DNA of 64,000 nt from Caballeronia megalochromosomata (lineage in GTDB: Bacteria; Pseudomonadota; Gammaproteobacteria; Burkholderiales; Burkholderiaceae), in assembly GCA_001580565.1 (NCBI GenBank), contig LRBF01000122.1, positions 1 to 64,000 on the forward strand, given 5' to 3'. The notes beneath the pieces are model-generated. The model saw nothing but the letters and a program-made list of their open reading frames with translations. It made no database searches and was not told the DNA's origin. The number at the start of each line of letters is the position of its first letter. The first letter of the stretch is position 1. A program made the translations under genes and the position numbers. Positions 27,068-36,276 of the stretch are shown in pieces.

Positions 27068-28114
27068 CTAGAACGCCGTGCGCATGCCGACAATGAACGA
27101 CGTCGAATTCTTGCCGAGATAGGCGGCCGTGACCGTGGAAACGGGCGTGCTGCCCGACGCACTGGTCGCCTGATAGTAGGCGTTTTCGCCGTTCCAGATC
27201 TTGCTCACGCCCGCATAGACGATGGTGCGCTTCGAGAGGCTGTAGTCCACGCGCACGCTCGCCGAATCGGCATTTGCATTGGCAACGGCCTGATCGCGCG
27301 TGAAGCCGTAGTCGAAGCGCACGGAGGTCGCGCCAAACGGAATGGCGAGCGCAAAGTCGACGTTGTAGCGATTGACGGCCGCCGTGCCGGTGGCGTCGGT
27401 GGTGAAGACGCGCTGATACAGCACATAGGGAATGGCCCAGGCGAAGGCGTAGCTCGCGCCGGCGGTGACCATCGACAGCATGGAATTCGGAAAATTTACG
27501 TCATGCGGCGATTTCGAGCGATAGAAGCCGCCCGCCACGCGCAGGCCGCCGAAATCGTATTGCCCTTTCACTTCCCACAGATTGCCCGCGGCGGTGCCGT
27601 TGGAGCCGAAGGAATATTGGGCATCGAGCACGAAGCCGTAAAGCGAGGGCGACTCGTAACGCACCGTGTTGTTGGTGTTCATCACGGTGTAGCCCTGGAA
27701 CAGGAACGCGTTCTCGGAAGCGCCCCAGCGCGCCATCCAGAAGCTCGACAGAATGTCGTTCTGCAAGGTCGTCACGCGGCCCATGCGAAGTTCGCCGTAT
27801 GCATCGTTGCGCAGGGCCAGGTAGGCGTTGCGGCTGAAGAAGGACGTCGCGCCGACGCCGGTGTTCGGATTGAACGGCGCTTCGAGATCGAAGAGCGCTT
27901 TGGTGCCGCCGCCGAGATCCTCGACGCCCGACAGGAAGAAGCGGCTTTGATTGAGCGCGCCGTTGCCGAGGCCGTCCACCGTGCCCTGGCCGGTGATGGC
28001 GTGCTGAAAATAACTATCGACGTATCCGCCGAGCGTGACCGAGCTTTGCGCATGCACGCTCAGGGACACGCAGGTGCCAAGCGCCGCGACGGCGGCGAGT
28101 CGTTGGGATCTCAT
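27068..28114 (-). CDS. Gram-negative porin (Burkholderiales 16-strand type)
   Basis: The 348-residue outer-membrane protein has a signal peptide (RLAAVAALGTCVSLSVHAQ) and the first strand SSVTLGGYVDSYFQH. Loop and strand repeats continue to an aromatic C-terminus (SFIVGMRTAF), as needed for outer-membrane insertion. The ATG at 28114 has GGAGA a few bases upstream and gives a normal signal peptide. ATGs at 28129 and 28201 are less likely. It would let small solutes enter. It is divergent from the SDR/MFS operon, and the region between carries two copies of a shared operator-like repeat, so it may be co-regulated with that catabolic set. Confidence 0.92.
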   Translation of the reverse strand: MRSQRLAAVAALGTCVSLSVHAQSSVTLGGYVDSYFQHAITGQGTVDGLGNGALNQSRFFLSGVEDLGGGTKALFDLEAPFNPNTGVGATSFFSRNAYLALRNDAYGELRMGRVTTLQNDILSSFWMARWGASENAFLFQGYTVMNTNNTVRYESPSLYGFVLDAQYSFGSNGTAAGNLWEVKGQYDFGGLRVAGGFYRSKSPHDVNFPNSMLSMVTAGASYAFAWAIPYVLYQRVFTTDATGTAAVNRYNVDFALAIPFGATSVRFDYGFTRDQAVANANADSASVRVDYSLSKRTIVYAGVSKIWNGENAYYQATSASGSTPVSTVTAAYLGKNSTSFIVGMRTAF

Positions 28115-28247
28115 CCAGTCTCCAGACATCGTTGTTTTAGTCGCTTCACATTGCGCGCTTGCAGTGAGCGGCGCCGTGAATCCACATCGTCGAGTTGCCA
28201 CGAGCGAAAGTTAATGGACTACGGCACGGAAAACTATTGCTGGAGGA

Positions 28248-28263
28248 GCAAACCAGTTGTGCG
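28248..28263 (-). promoter_or_regulatory. Recurrent 16-bp operator-like motif, copy 1
   Basis: GCAAACCAGTTGTGCG is the exact reverse complement of the motif at 28293-28308. The two face each other across 29 bp in the divergent region between the porin and SDR genes. Being inverted, they can also form a 16-bp hairpin. Confidence 0.6.
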
Positions 28264-28292
28264 GGATTGGCGACGCGCCGCGTTCCGCGCCA

Positions 28293-28308
28293 CGCACAAC
28301 TGGTTTGC
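28293..28308 (+). promoter_or_regulatory. Recurrent 16-bp operator-like motif, copy 2
   Basis: CGCACAACTGGTTTGC; 15 of the 16 bases recur at 33699-33713, before the amidohydrolase gene. Each copy in this region is followed by GGATTGGCGA (28264-28273 and 28310-28319), a direct repeat 46 bp apart. A candidate -10 element TACAGT lies at 28343-28348. Confidence 0.6.
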
Positions 28309-28428
28309 CGGATTGGCGATAGGCAAGGTCGGGCGGCGCGCCTACAGTCTTTCGAAAACCGGGCGAAACCGGCTGGCTTGTACGAGTGAGACACGGGCGG
28401 CGCGGGCCGCCACAACACGGAGCGAGAC

Positions 28429-29199
28429 ATGGCAGGAAGACTGAGCGGCAAGGTGACGCTGGTGACGGGTATCGGCGGTGGCATCGGTAAGGGATGCGCG
28501 ATGCTGTTCGCGCAGGAAGGTGCGACCGTGATCGGCTGCGACATCGACGAACGCACCGCCACCGCGATCGCCAGCGAGGCACGCGAGCGCGGTCTGTCGA
28601 TCGATGCCGTGGCGCCGTGCGATCTTACCCAACCGGAAGACGTGCGGCGCTTCATCGAGCACGCCGGGGAGCGTCACGGGCGCATCGATGTGCTGCTCAA
28701 TGCGGCGGCGATTCCGCCCCATATGGCATCCGTTGCCGAGATGGACTACGCGAGCCAGTGGACGCCGACGATGGTCGGCGAGGTCGATCTGGTGTTTCTC
28801 GCCTGCAAGCTCGCGTGGCCGTATCTCCAGCGCAGCACGGCGGCGTCGATCATCAACTTCGCGTCGGTGTCGGCGTTTCGCGCGTCGGTGAGCTTCGGCA
28901 TGGCCGCGCACTGCGCGGGCAAGGCGGCCGTGCTCGCGATGACGCGCCAGCTCGCGCTCGAGGGCGGCCCGACGATCCGCGCCAACACCATTTCGCCCGG
29001 GCTCATCGTGACGCCCGCGACGGAATACGCCGGCGCCACGCAAGGCGAAGTGCGGGAGCGGCTGCTCACGCGCATTCCGATGAAACGGCTCGGTCGCCCG
29101 GAGGACATCGCGTGGTGCGCGGTCTATCTCGCTTCCGACGAATCGGGCTGGGTCACCGGCGCCAATTTTCCCGTTGACGGAGGTGTGATGGCCGGCTGA
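28429..29199 (+). CDS. SDR-family protein with catalytic Tyr replaced by His
   Basis: The 256-residue protein has an SDR fold with cofactor motif TGIGGGIGKGC, NAAA, an active-site Ser region (NFASVSAF) and the PG motif after the active site (TISPGLIVTP). Where YxxxK is expected it reads HCAGK, with His in place of the catalytic Tyr; the Lys is kept. Either His acts as the acid/base or the protein does not work as a standard dehydrogenase. It is the first gene of the operon with the MFS carrier, BBE-type and GMC flavoproteins. Confidence 0.88.
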   Translation: MAGRLSGKVTLVTGIGGGIGKGCAMLFAQEGATVIGCDIDERTATAIASEARERGLSIDAVAPCDLTQPEDVRRFIEHAGERHGRIDVLLNAAAIPPHMASVAEMDYASQWTPTMVGEVDLVFLACKLAWPYLQRSTAASIINFASVSAFRASVSFGMAAHCAGKAAVLAMTRQLALEGGPTIRANTISPGLIVTPATEYAGATQGEVRERLLTRIPMKRLGRPEDIAWCAVYLASDESGWVTGANFPVDGGVMAG

Positions 29200-29287
29200 A
29201 GCTAACGCGTCTCCGCTGGATGCGCAAAGAGGAGACACGATGCGCATCGAAATCGGCACATCAGAACGACACAGAGGATCGACACTC

Positions 29288-30568
29288 ATGAAGTCACGCT
29301 TTTTCTACGGCTGGATCATTACATTCGCGTCAGGATTCGGCATCGCCTGCAGTTTCGCGGTGCTGATTCCGGCGACGCTCGGCCTGCTCGTCGGCCCGCT
29401 GAACCGGGAGTTCGGCTGGTCCATACAGCAGGTCATGGCCGCGAACATCTTCACGACGACAGCGGGCGTGCTCGTCGGACCGTTCGTCGGCGCGCTCGTC
29501 GACCGGCTCGGCGCGCGCAAGGTCATCATCGCCTCGTTCGTCATCGAGGCGCTCATCATTCTGTCGTTTCGCTTCATGAGCGATTCGCTCGTGCTGTTCT
29601 ACGCGCGCTTCGCCGCCTTCGCGCTGCTGTGCAGCGGCTGCACGGCAATCGGCTTCACGACGATGATCTCGCGCTGGTTTCATCGCAGGCGCGGCCTCGC
29701 GCTCGGCGTGGCGCTCGCGGGCACGGGGCTCGGCGGCGTGCTGTGGTCGCTCGCGGTCAGCACGATGTTCGCATCGATCGGCTGGCGTGCGTCGTTCGGC
29801 TGGTTCGCGGCCTTCGTCGGTCTGTTCGCCGCGCCGTTGCTGTTCATGATCCTGCGCGACGACCCCGCTTCGATGGGCCTGCGCGTCGACGGCGGCGCGC
29901 CGGGCAGCGACACGGCAATCAACCGCGACTGGGGGATGAGCCTGCACGAGGCCGCGCGCACGCGCCAGTTCTGGATGCTGCTCGCGGTGTCCTTCCTCGT
30001 CGCGTTCGGCGTGCAGAGCATCATGTTCAATCTCGTGCCGATCGTGAAGAAGGCGGGTGATCCGGCCAACATCGCGGGCATCATCCAGGCGTCGCTGTGG
30101 GGCGCGCTCGTGTTCGGACGAGTCATCACCGGGTGGCTGCTCGACCGCTTCTTCGCGGCGCGCGTCGCGATGGCGTTCCTGCTGTTGCCGGTCATCGGAG
30201 CGGCCATGTTCGCCACCGGCGCGACGGGGTCATCGGCGTTCGTCGCCGCGATGCTGATCGGCCTCGCGGCGGGCGCGGAAGTCGACACCTTCGCGTACAT
30301 GGCGAGCCGCTACTTCGGGCTGAAGCATTACAGCCGCATCTACGGCGCGTGCTTCTCGCTGTTTGCACTCGGCTCGGGCATCGGACCGGTCACCACGGCG
30401 CACATCGCGCAGAGCGCAGGCGGCTACGCCCCTGCTTTGTGGACGCTCGTCGTCGTGCTGCTTGCCGCCGCCGCGCTGCTCATGTTCTTCCGCCGCTTTC
30501 CCGCGGAGCAGGAGCCGCTTTTTGTGAAGGTCGACAGCCGGCTCGGAACGGGCTCGGCGCATTCCTGA
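29288..30568 (+). CDS. MFS transporter (OFA/monocarboxylate type)
   Basis: This 426-residue carrier has twelve predicted helices, starting FFYGWIITFASGFGIACSF, as in oxalate/formate and monocarboxylate MFS proteins. The loop after helix 4 holds RWFHRRRGLALGVALAGTG, the standard OFA signature. The ATG at 29288 has GAGGA about 11 bases upstream and removes an unlikely N-terminal tail. It probably imports the organic-acid substrate of the following flavoenzymes. Confidence 0.92.
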   Translation: MKSRFFYGWIITFASGFGIACSFAVLIPATLGLLVGPLNREFGWSIQQVMAANIFTTTAGVLVGPFVGALVDRLGARKVIIASFVIEALIILSFRFMSDSLVLFYARFAAFALLCSGCTAIGFTTMISRWFHRRRGLALGVALAGTGLGGVLWSLAVSTMFASIGWRASFGWFAAFVGLFAAPLLFMILRDDPASMGLRVDGGAPGSDTAINRDWGMSLHEAARTRQFWMLLAVSFLVAFGVQSIMFNLVPIVKKAGDPANIAGIIQASLWGALVFGRVITGWLLDRFFAARVAMAFLLLPVIGAAMFATGATGSSAFVAAMLIGLAAGAEVDTFAYMASRYFGLKHYSRIYGACFSLFALGSGIGPVTTAHIAQSAGGYAPALWTLVVVLLAAAALLMFFRRFPAEQEPLFVKVDSRLGTGSAHS

Positions 30569-30609
30569 CGCGATCGCGCTCGGGCAGAACAGAGATTCGG
30601 AGAAGACGG

Positions 30610-31983
30610 ATGGATATCGCAGTGAACGAAAGCAACGAACTGGATGCACTCGAAGGCAAGGTCTTCTGGCAGGGCGACGAAGGCTACGAAGCGGCGCGTG
30701 GCGCGGCGGTATGGCGCGCGAACAAGCCGAACCGTTATCCGAAGGTGATCGTCGTGGCCGACGATGCCGCCGACGTCGCGATTGCCGTGCGCCACGCCGC
30801 GAAGCATGGCCTGAAGGTCGGCGTGCGCTCGGGCGGGCATAGCTGGACCTCGCCGCATCTGCGCGACGGCGCGATGTTGATCGATGTATCACGGCTCAAC
30901 GGCATCGACGTGGACATACAGACGCGTCACGTCTGGGTCGGCCCCGGCGCGAAGGGCGAGAAGGTCAACGACGCGCTCAAGCCGCACGGCCTGATCGTGC
31001 CGACGGGACATCATTCGACCGTCGCGCTGGGCGGCTTTCTGATGTGCGGCGGCTTCGGCTGGAATTCGCGCCTGTGGGGCAACGGCTGCGCGCAGATCGC
31101 GGGGGTCGAGGTCGTGACGGCGCAGGGCGAAATCATCTACGCCGACGAGCACACGAACCGCGACTTCTGGTGGGCCGTGCGCGGCTCGGGCGCGGGCTAC
31201 TTCGGCGTGGTGACGCGCTTCAGGCTGACGGCGCATCCGCTGCCCGCCGTGATGAAGAGCAGCGTCTACGTCTATCCCGCCGATGTGCTCGAAGAACTGC
31301 TCACCTGGGCACGCGAGATCGCGAGCGACGTGCCGCCGTTCGTCGAACTGGTGATCACGTCGACGGCGCACGATCCGGACGGCAACTGGGCGCCGGTGCG
31401 TCTGACGCTGAGCGCGCTCGCCATCACCGACACCGACGCACAGGCCGACGAAGCGCTCGCGCTGTTCGAGCGCTGCCCGGTCGTGGATCGCGCGACCAAA
31501 CGCAAAACCTTTCAGCCGACGAACCTGACCGAACGCTATGTGAGTGGCACGGCTGCCGATCCCGTGGGCTATCGCTACGCCTGCGACAACCTCTACACGA
31601 ACGCGCCCCCAGGCGAACTGATTCCGCGCATGCGTGAGCTTTTCACGTCGCTGCCGACGCCGCGCTCGCATGTGTTCTGGTTCAACTGGGGACCGGTCAA
31701 GCCGCTGGGCGATCTCGTGCTCTCGGTGCAGGGCGACATCTATCTGGGCGCGTATTCGATCTGGAGCGATCCGTCCGAAGACGCCGCAATGGACGCGTGG
31801 CCCGTCGAACAGATGCGCAAGCTGGAGGATCTCTCGGTCGGCGGCCAGATGAACGACGAGAACATGCTCGCGCGCCCCGACAAATATCTTTCCGATGAAG
31901 TCAGCGAAAAGCTCGAACGACTGCGCGCGCAGCATGATCCGCGCGGCGTGTTCCTGTCCTTCCTCACGACGGAGACGCGGTGA
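30610..31983 (+). CDS. FAD-linked oxidoreductase (berberine-bridge/PCMH type)
   Basis: The 457-residue flavoprotein has the PCMH FAD domain: RSGGHSW, whose His normally holds FAD covalently, then GLIVPTGHHSTVALGGF and GGFGWNSRLWG. A substrate domain and a short BBE-like C-terminus follow. The Cys used for bicovalent attachment in plant BBE is not at the usual place. Relatives oxidise sugars, alkaloids or phenolic side chains with oxygen. The stop overlaps the next gene's ATG by 1 base, tying it to the GMC oxidoreductase. Confidence 0.9.
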   Translation: MDIAVNESNELDALEGKVFWQGDEGYEAARGAAVWRANKPNRYPKVIVVADDAADVAIAVRHAAKHGLKVGVRSGGHSWTSPHLRDGAMLIDVSRLNGIDVDIQTRHVWVGPGAKGEKVNDALKPHGLIVPTGHHSTVALGGFLMCGGFGWNSRLWGNGCAQIAGVEVVTAQGEIIYADEHTNRDFWWAVRGSGAGYFGVVTRFRLTAHPLPAVMKSSVYVYPADVLEELLTWAREIASDVPPFVELVITSTAHDPDGNWAPVRLTLSALAITDTDAQADEALALFERCPVVDRATKRKTFQPTNLTERYVSGTAADPVGYRYACDNLYTNAPPGELIPRMRELFTSLPTPRSHVFWFNWGPVKPLGDLVLSVQGDIYLGAYSIWSDPSEDAAMDAWPVEQMRKLEDLSVGGQMNDENMLARPDKYLSDEVSEKLERLRAQHDPRGVFLSFLTTETR

Positions 31984-33668
31984 TGAGCGGCTTGCCCGGC
32001 TCGCGCCGCTTCGATTACATCGTCGTGGGCGGCGGTTCCGCGGGCTGTGCGCTGGCCGCGCGGCTCTCCGAGGATGCCTCCGTGCGCGTGCTCTTGCTCG
32101 AAGCGGGCCCGGACCGCCGCCATCGCTACATGCCGATGCCCGCCGCGTTCTATGCGCTGCTCAAGGAGCCGTCGCTGATGTGGGGCTACAGCAGCGCGGC
32201 CGAACCGCATGCCGACGACCGCACGCTGCCGCTTCAGCGTGGCAAGGTGCTCGGCGGCACTGGCGCGATCAACGGCATGACCTATGCGCGCGGCGATCGC
32301 CAGGATTACGACGACTGGGCGGCCGCCGGCGCGACGGGCTGGGAGTACGCGAACGTGCTGCCTTACTTCCGGCGTGCGGAGTCGAACTGGCGCGGCGAGA
32401 CTGCCTGGCACGGCGGCAGCGGACCGCTTGCGGTGAGCCGCGGCGAGCCCGTCGACGATCCCTTTCATCCCGCGATGATGCAGGCCGCCGCGCAACTCGG
32501 CGAGCGCATCAACGACGACTACTGCGGCCCGTCGCTCGAAGGCTTCGCGAATGTCGAGTTCACCATCGGGGGTGGCAGGCGCGCGAGCACGGCGGAGCGC
32601 TATCTGCGGCCCGCGATGCGGCGGCCCAATCTCACCGTCGAATGCAATTCGCTCGCGAGCCGCATCCTCTTTTCCGGGCGCCGTGCCGTAGGTGTGGAGT
32701 ACCGGCGCGACGGCACGACGTCGAGCGTGTTCGCGGAGCGCGAGATCATCATCGCGGGCGGCGCTTACAACTCGCCGCAGTTGCTCATGTTGTCAGGCAT
32801 CGGTCCGGCGGACGAACTGCGTGCGCTCGGCATCGATCCGGTCGCGGATCTAGCGGGCGTCGGGCGCAATCTGCAGGATCACGTCGTGGTCGCGATGATG
32901 TATCGCGCGCTCGGCGACGTGACCTTCAACCGCTTCCTGCGCTTCGATCGCGCGGCACTTGCGGTGCTGCAATGGAAGCTCTTCGGCACCGGGGCGTTCG
33001 CGCAGATTCCGCTTTCCTGTTGGGCGTTTCGCAGGACGCTGCTCACGCTTGCGCGGCCAGACGTGCAGTTCTTCTTCAGTCCCGTGTCGATGGATGCGCG
33101 CCTCTGGTTTCCCGGCGTGCGCGGCCCGACATCCAACATCGTCACCGCGCGCAACGCGCTGTTGCGGCCGAAGAGCCGCGGCGTGCTGCGGCTTCAGTCG
33201 CGTGATCCGGCGGCGCCGCCGCAGGTCGTATCGAACATGCTCGCCGATGCCGAAGACCGCGAGTCGCTCGTGCGTGCGATCCGTCAGACGCGCGAGCTGT
33301 TCGCGATGCCGTCGCTGCGCAAGCTCGTCGCCGATGAAGTGGCGCCGGGACCGTCCCGTTCCGGCGATGCCGATCTGCAGGCCTTCCTGCGGCAGAACGC
33401 GCGTACCGCGTGTCATCCGTGCGGGACCTGCGCGATAGGCGTCGACAGCAATGCCGTGGTCGATCCGCAATTGCGCGTGCATGGCATCGAAGGATTGCGT
33501 ATCGCCGATGCATCCGTGATGCCCAACGTCGTCAGCGGCAATCTGAACGCGCCCACCATCATGGTCGCGGAGAAAGCGTCGGATCTGATCCTCGGGCGCG
33601 CGCTGCCGCCCGCTGTTCTTGCGCATGATGCGCAGGACGCCGAGCCGTCGCGCGAGCGCGTTCATTGA
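31983..33668 (+). CDS. GMC-family FAD-dependent oxidoreductase
   Basis: This 561-residue alcohol dehydrogenase/oxidase starts with YIVVGGGSAGCALAARLSE. It has the GMC signatures GKVLGGTGAINGM and GGAYNSPQLLMLSGIG, the active-site His in HPCGTC and an Asn in SGNLNAP. It would oxidise a primary or secondary alcohol to the carbonyl. ATG at 31983 overlaps the previous stop (TGATG); a GTG one codon earlier is also possible. Two flavoenzymes in tandem suggest sequential oxidation of one substrate. Confidence 0.93.
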   Translation: MSGLPGSRRFDYIVVGGGSAGCALAARLSEDASVRVLLLEAGPDRRHRYMPMPAAFYALLKEPSLMWGYSSAAEPHADDRTLPLQRGKVLGGTGAINGMTYARGDRQDYDDWAAAGATGWEYANVLPYFRRAESNWRGETAWHGGSGPLAVSRGEPVDDPFHPAMMQAAAQLGERINDDYCGPSLEGFANVEFTIGGGRRASTAERYLRPAMRRPNLTVECNSLASRILFSGRRAVGVEYRRDGTTSSVFAEREIIIAGGAYNSPQLLMLSGIGPADELRALGIDPVADLAGVGRNLQDHVVVAMMYRALGDVTFNRFLRFDRAALAVLQWKLFGTGAFAQIPLSCWAFRRTLLTLARPDVQFFFSPVSMDARLWFPGVRGPTSNIVTARNALLRPKSRGVLRLQSRDPAAPPQVVSNMLADAEDRESLVRAIRQTRELFAMPSLRKLVADEVAPGPSRSGDADLQAFLRQNARTACHPCGTCAIGVDSNAVVDPQLRVHGIEGLRIADASVMPNVVSGNLNAPTIMVAEKASDLILGRALPPAVLAHDAQDAEPSRERVH

Positions 33669-33698
33669 ACGCAGAGGGTCTTCACGTGTGCATGCGAA

Positions 33699-33713
33699 GC
33701 ACAACTGGTTTGC
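33699..33713 (+). promoter_or_regulatory. Recurrent operator-like motif, copy 3
   Basis: GCACAACTGGTTTGC is identical to bases 2-16 of the motif at 28293-28308. It lies in the 155-bp gap between the GMC gene and the amidohydrolase gene, about 110 bp before the latter's start. Reuse of this sequence at two promoter regions argues for one regulator serving both. Confidence 0.6.
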
Positions 33714-33823
33714 AGCGCGAAGCCCTTAAAACACGCGCTATCGCTCATTAGACTGATGTCATCGACGGGGCGCGGGAGCAATGCGCCACGCGTCTTTCCA
33801 AACGTCTTCAAGGGTCAGGCCAG

Positions 33824-35065
33824 ATGACTTCAGTCTTGTTCAGGAACGTGAATATTTTCGATGGCAGCGGCGCGGAACCGTTCGCCGGTGCGGTGAGAAT
33901 CGAAGGGCAGCGCATCGTGAGCGTGATGCGCGGCACGCAAGCCGTGGACGATGGCGATGCGCACGTGATCGACGGAAATGGCGCGACGCTGATGCCCGGC
34001 ATGATCGAGGCGCACGCGCATCTCTCGTTCGCGTCGTCGACGGGACGCATCATTCGCGAGCGCGATCTGCCGGCGGAGGAGCATCTCCTCATCACGGCGC
34101 ACAACGCGGCCGTGCTGCTCGACAGCGGCTTCACGAGCGCCTACTCGGCCGGTTCGAAAGGCGCGCGTTTCGAAGTGGCGCTGAAGAAGGAGATCGACGG
34201 CGGCTATCTGCCGGGGCCGCGACTCGTGCCGTCCACGTTCGAGCGCGCCGCTGATTCCGACAAGACGCGCAGCGGTCCCGAAGCGCTCGCGCAGTTCATC
34301 GCCCATGCGGCACAGGACGGTGTGCAGTCCGTCAAGCTGCTTCTGTCCGGCGACGATGCGTTCGGCAAGGGCGGCTCGCTCGATGTCGAATACACCGACG
34401 AAGAAGTGGCCGCCGCGAGCGCCGCCGCGCGCGAGCAGGGCATCTGGCTCGCCGCGCACGCTCAGGCGCCCGAGGCCGTGAAGATGGCCGCGCGCCACGG
34501 CTTTCGCGTGATCTATCACTGCACGCACGCGGACGAGGAAGCGCTCGATCTGCTCGAAGCGCGCCGCGACGATGTGTTCACCGCGCCCGCCATCGGTATC
34601 GTGTATGCGAAGGCGTATCTCGGCGAAGCGTTCGGCTTCACGCGCGAAGTGGCGGAGAAGTCCGGTTTCTTCGATGCGCTCGATCGCAACATCGAAGTCT
34701 ATGCACGCATGCGAAAGCGCGGCATTCGCGTGCTGCCGGGCGGTGACTACGGCTTTCCGTGGAACCCGATCGGCGAGAACGCCCGCGATCTCGAACTGTT
34801 CGTCAAGCTCTTCTCGTGGCATGCGAAGGACGTGCTCGTCGCGGCGACGCGGTGGGGCGCCGATCTCATGGGCATGGGTTCCGAACTCGGGCAGATCAGG
34901 GAAGGCTTTCTTGCGGATCTCCTGCTCGTAGACGGCAATCCGCTGGACGACATCAGGATTCTCCAGGACCGCGCGAAACTGCTCGCGATCATGAAGGACG
35001 GCACGTTCCGCAAGGCGCCCATTCCCGCGCAGCAGGCCAGCGAAATAGCGGCACTGACGCGCTGA
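33824..35065 (+). CDS. Metal-dependent amidohydrolase (imidazolonepropionase-like)
   Basis: The 413-residue enzyme has a beta-sandwich N-terminus, then the HxH metal motif (IEAHAHLSF), a bridging Lys in VQSVKLLLSG, two His (LAAHAQAP and IYHCTHADE) and the metal Asp in LPGGDYGFPW. The tail VDGNPLDDIRILQDR is typical of the group. Relatives cleave cyclic amides, dipeptides or organophosphates. Its promoter region shares the recurrent motif with the upstream oxidase operon. Confidence 0.9.
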   Translation: MTSVLFRNVNIFDGSGAEPFAGAVRIEGQRIVSVMRGTQAVDDGDAHVIDGNGATLMPGMIEAHAHLSFASSTGRIIRERDLPAEEHLLITAHNAAVLLDSGFTSAYSAGSKGARFEVALKKEIDGGYLPGPRLVPSTFERAADSDKTRSGPEALAQFIAHAAQDGVQSVKLLLSGDDAFGKGGSLDVEYTDEEVAAASAAAREQGIWLAAHAQAPEAVKMAARHGFRVIYHCTHADEEALDLLEARRDDVFTAPAIGIVYAKAYLGEAFGFTREVAEKSGFFDALDRNIEVYARMRKRGIRVLPGGDYGFPWNPIGENARDLELFVKLFSWHAKDVLVAATRWGADLMGMGSELGQIREGFLADLLLVDGNPLDDIRILQDRAKLLAIMKDGTFRKAPIPAQQASEIAALTR

Positions 35066-35090
35066 CGCGTCTCTCGCGGGTTGTTGCGAA

Positions 35091-35120
35091 TGGAGACTTC
35101 GCGCGGCCCGCGCCTATACT
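35091..35120 (+). promoter_or_regulatory. Candidate promoter of the LysR gene
   Basis: TGGAGA (35091-35096) and TATACT (35115-35120) are 18 bp apart, with 4 and 5 of 6 consensus bases. They lie in the 97-bp gap before the LysR start codon. Confidence 0.35.
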
Positions 35121-35162
35121 GTCTGTCCTCCAATACGAGAGCCCGAACGGCCGGAGACATCG

Positions 35163-36125
35163 ATGGACCTCGCAAAACTCGAGGCGTTCGTTTGCGTCGC
35201 GGAGCTCGGCAGCCTGTCGAAAGCCGCCGCGCGTTACGGCCTCGTGCCGTCGGCGCTGAGCCGTCAGTTGTCGGCGCTGGAGACGGAATGCCGTGGGCGC
35301 CTCCTGCATCGCACGGGGCGCGGCGTCTCGCTCACGGAACTGGGCGAGCGCATTCTGCCCAAAGCACGCGCGCTGCTCAACGACGCCAGGTCGCTCGAAG
35401 CCGAAATCAGCGAAAGCGCGGGGACGGTGCGCGGCACCGTGCGTATCGCCTGCCTGCCGTCCATCGCCAGTTCATTGATGACCAAGGTCGTGAGCGAAGC
35501 GAGAAAGTCGCTGCCCGATGTGATCATTCACGCGTCGGAAGGCCTGAGCGGCAACATCGAACAATGGCTGGCGACGGGCGTCTGCGATCTCGGCTTCGTG
35601 CTGCGAAAAGGTGCGGGCTGCGTGTTCGAGCAACCCGTCGCGAAGATCCAGCTCTGCCTCGTCGGGCCGCCCGGCGATCCGCTCACGCAGGAAGAAACCA
35701 TTCCGCTCGCGCGGCTCGCGGGCGTGCCGGTGCTCCAGCCCGGCGCACCGAATGCAATGCGCCTGAGCCTCGAACACACTGCGCGCCAGCATGGCTTTAG
35801 CTGGAACGTGGTCGCGGAAATGGAGTCGGTCGCGCTGACGAAGGAGATGGTCATCGCGGGCGTCGGCTATGGTGTGCTGTCGATGGCGTCGGTGCTGCCC
35901 GAAATTCAGCGCGGACGGCTGAGCGCGGCGCGCATCGTCGAGCCCGTGCTGGAGCGGCCGATTTACCTGAGCGCATCGTCGACGCGGCCTTCGACGGTCG
36001 CGGTGCGTCACCTTTCGCGGCTGATCCGCGAAGCTGCGCAGGAACTCGCGCCCGCGATGGGCTGGAATTTTCCGGCGGAAGGCCCCGACCTCGCGCCGGA
36101 CGACGGCGCGCTCGACGCCGATTGA
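35163..36125 (+). CDS. LysR-family transcriptional regulator
   Basis: This 320-residue protein has the LysR winged helix (LEAFVCVAELGSLSKAAARYG, PSALSRQLSALE) and an effector-binding domain of two lobes. GGAGAC precedes the ATG. It stands between the amidohydrolase gene and the long aromatic-type operon that starts at 36277 in the same direction. It is therefore a candidate activator of that operon, or of genes on either side. Its own ligand cannot be inferred. Confidence 0.93.
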   Translation: MDLAKLEAFVCVAELGSLSKAAARYGLVPSALSRQLSALETECRGRLLHRTGRGVSLTELGERILPKARALLNDARSLEAEISESAGTVRGTVRIACLPSIASSLMTKVVSEARKSLPDVIIHASEGLSGNIEQWLATGVCDLGFVLRKGAGCVFEQPVAKIQLCLVGPPGDPLTQEETIPLARLAGVPVLQPGAPNAMRLSLEHTARQHGFSWNVVAEMESVALTKEMVIAGVGYGVLSMASVLPEIQRGRLSAARIVEPVLERPIYLSASSTRPSTVAVRHLSRLIREAAQELAPAMGWNFPAEGPDLAPDDGALDAD

Positions 36126-36276
36126 GCCGTCCGTCGCCGCCCGTTCCCGTTTGCTCATAGCTGCTTTGCTTTAGGTGGCGTAGGCAGCTTCCGAACGCTC
36201 GCATACAGTCTCTCTAAACAACGTTTCGCGACGGCATGCATATCAGTGCCGCGTCGCGCACGAAGGGAGACGAGTC

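Noticed and set aside
28248..28308. The facing repeats as a transcription terminator
   Set aside because: They can form a 16-bp stem with a 29-base loop, but they lie between divergent starts rather than after a gene, and a third copy stands alone at 33699, which favours protein binding.
36159..36189. AGCTGC...GCAGCT inverted repeat before the aromatic operon
   Set aside because: Arms of only 6 bp with a 19-base spacer can occur by chance in this composition; not strong enough to list as an operator.
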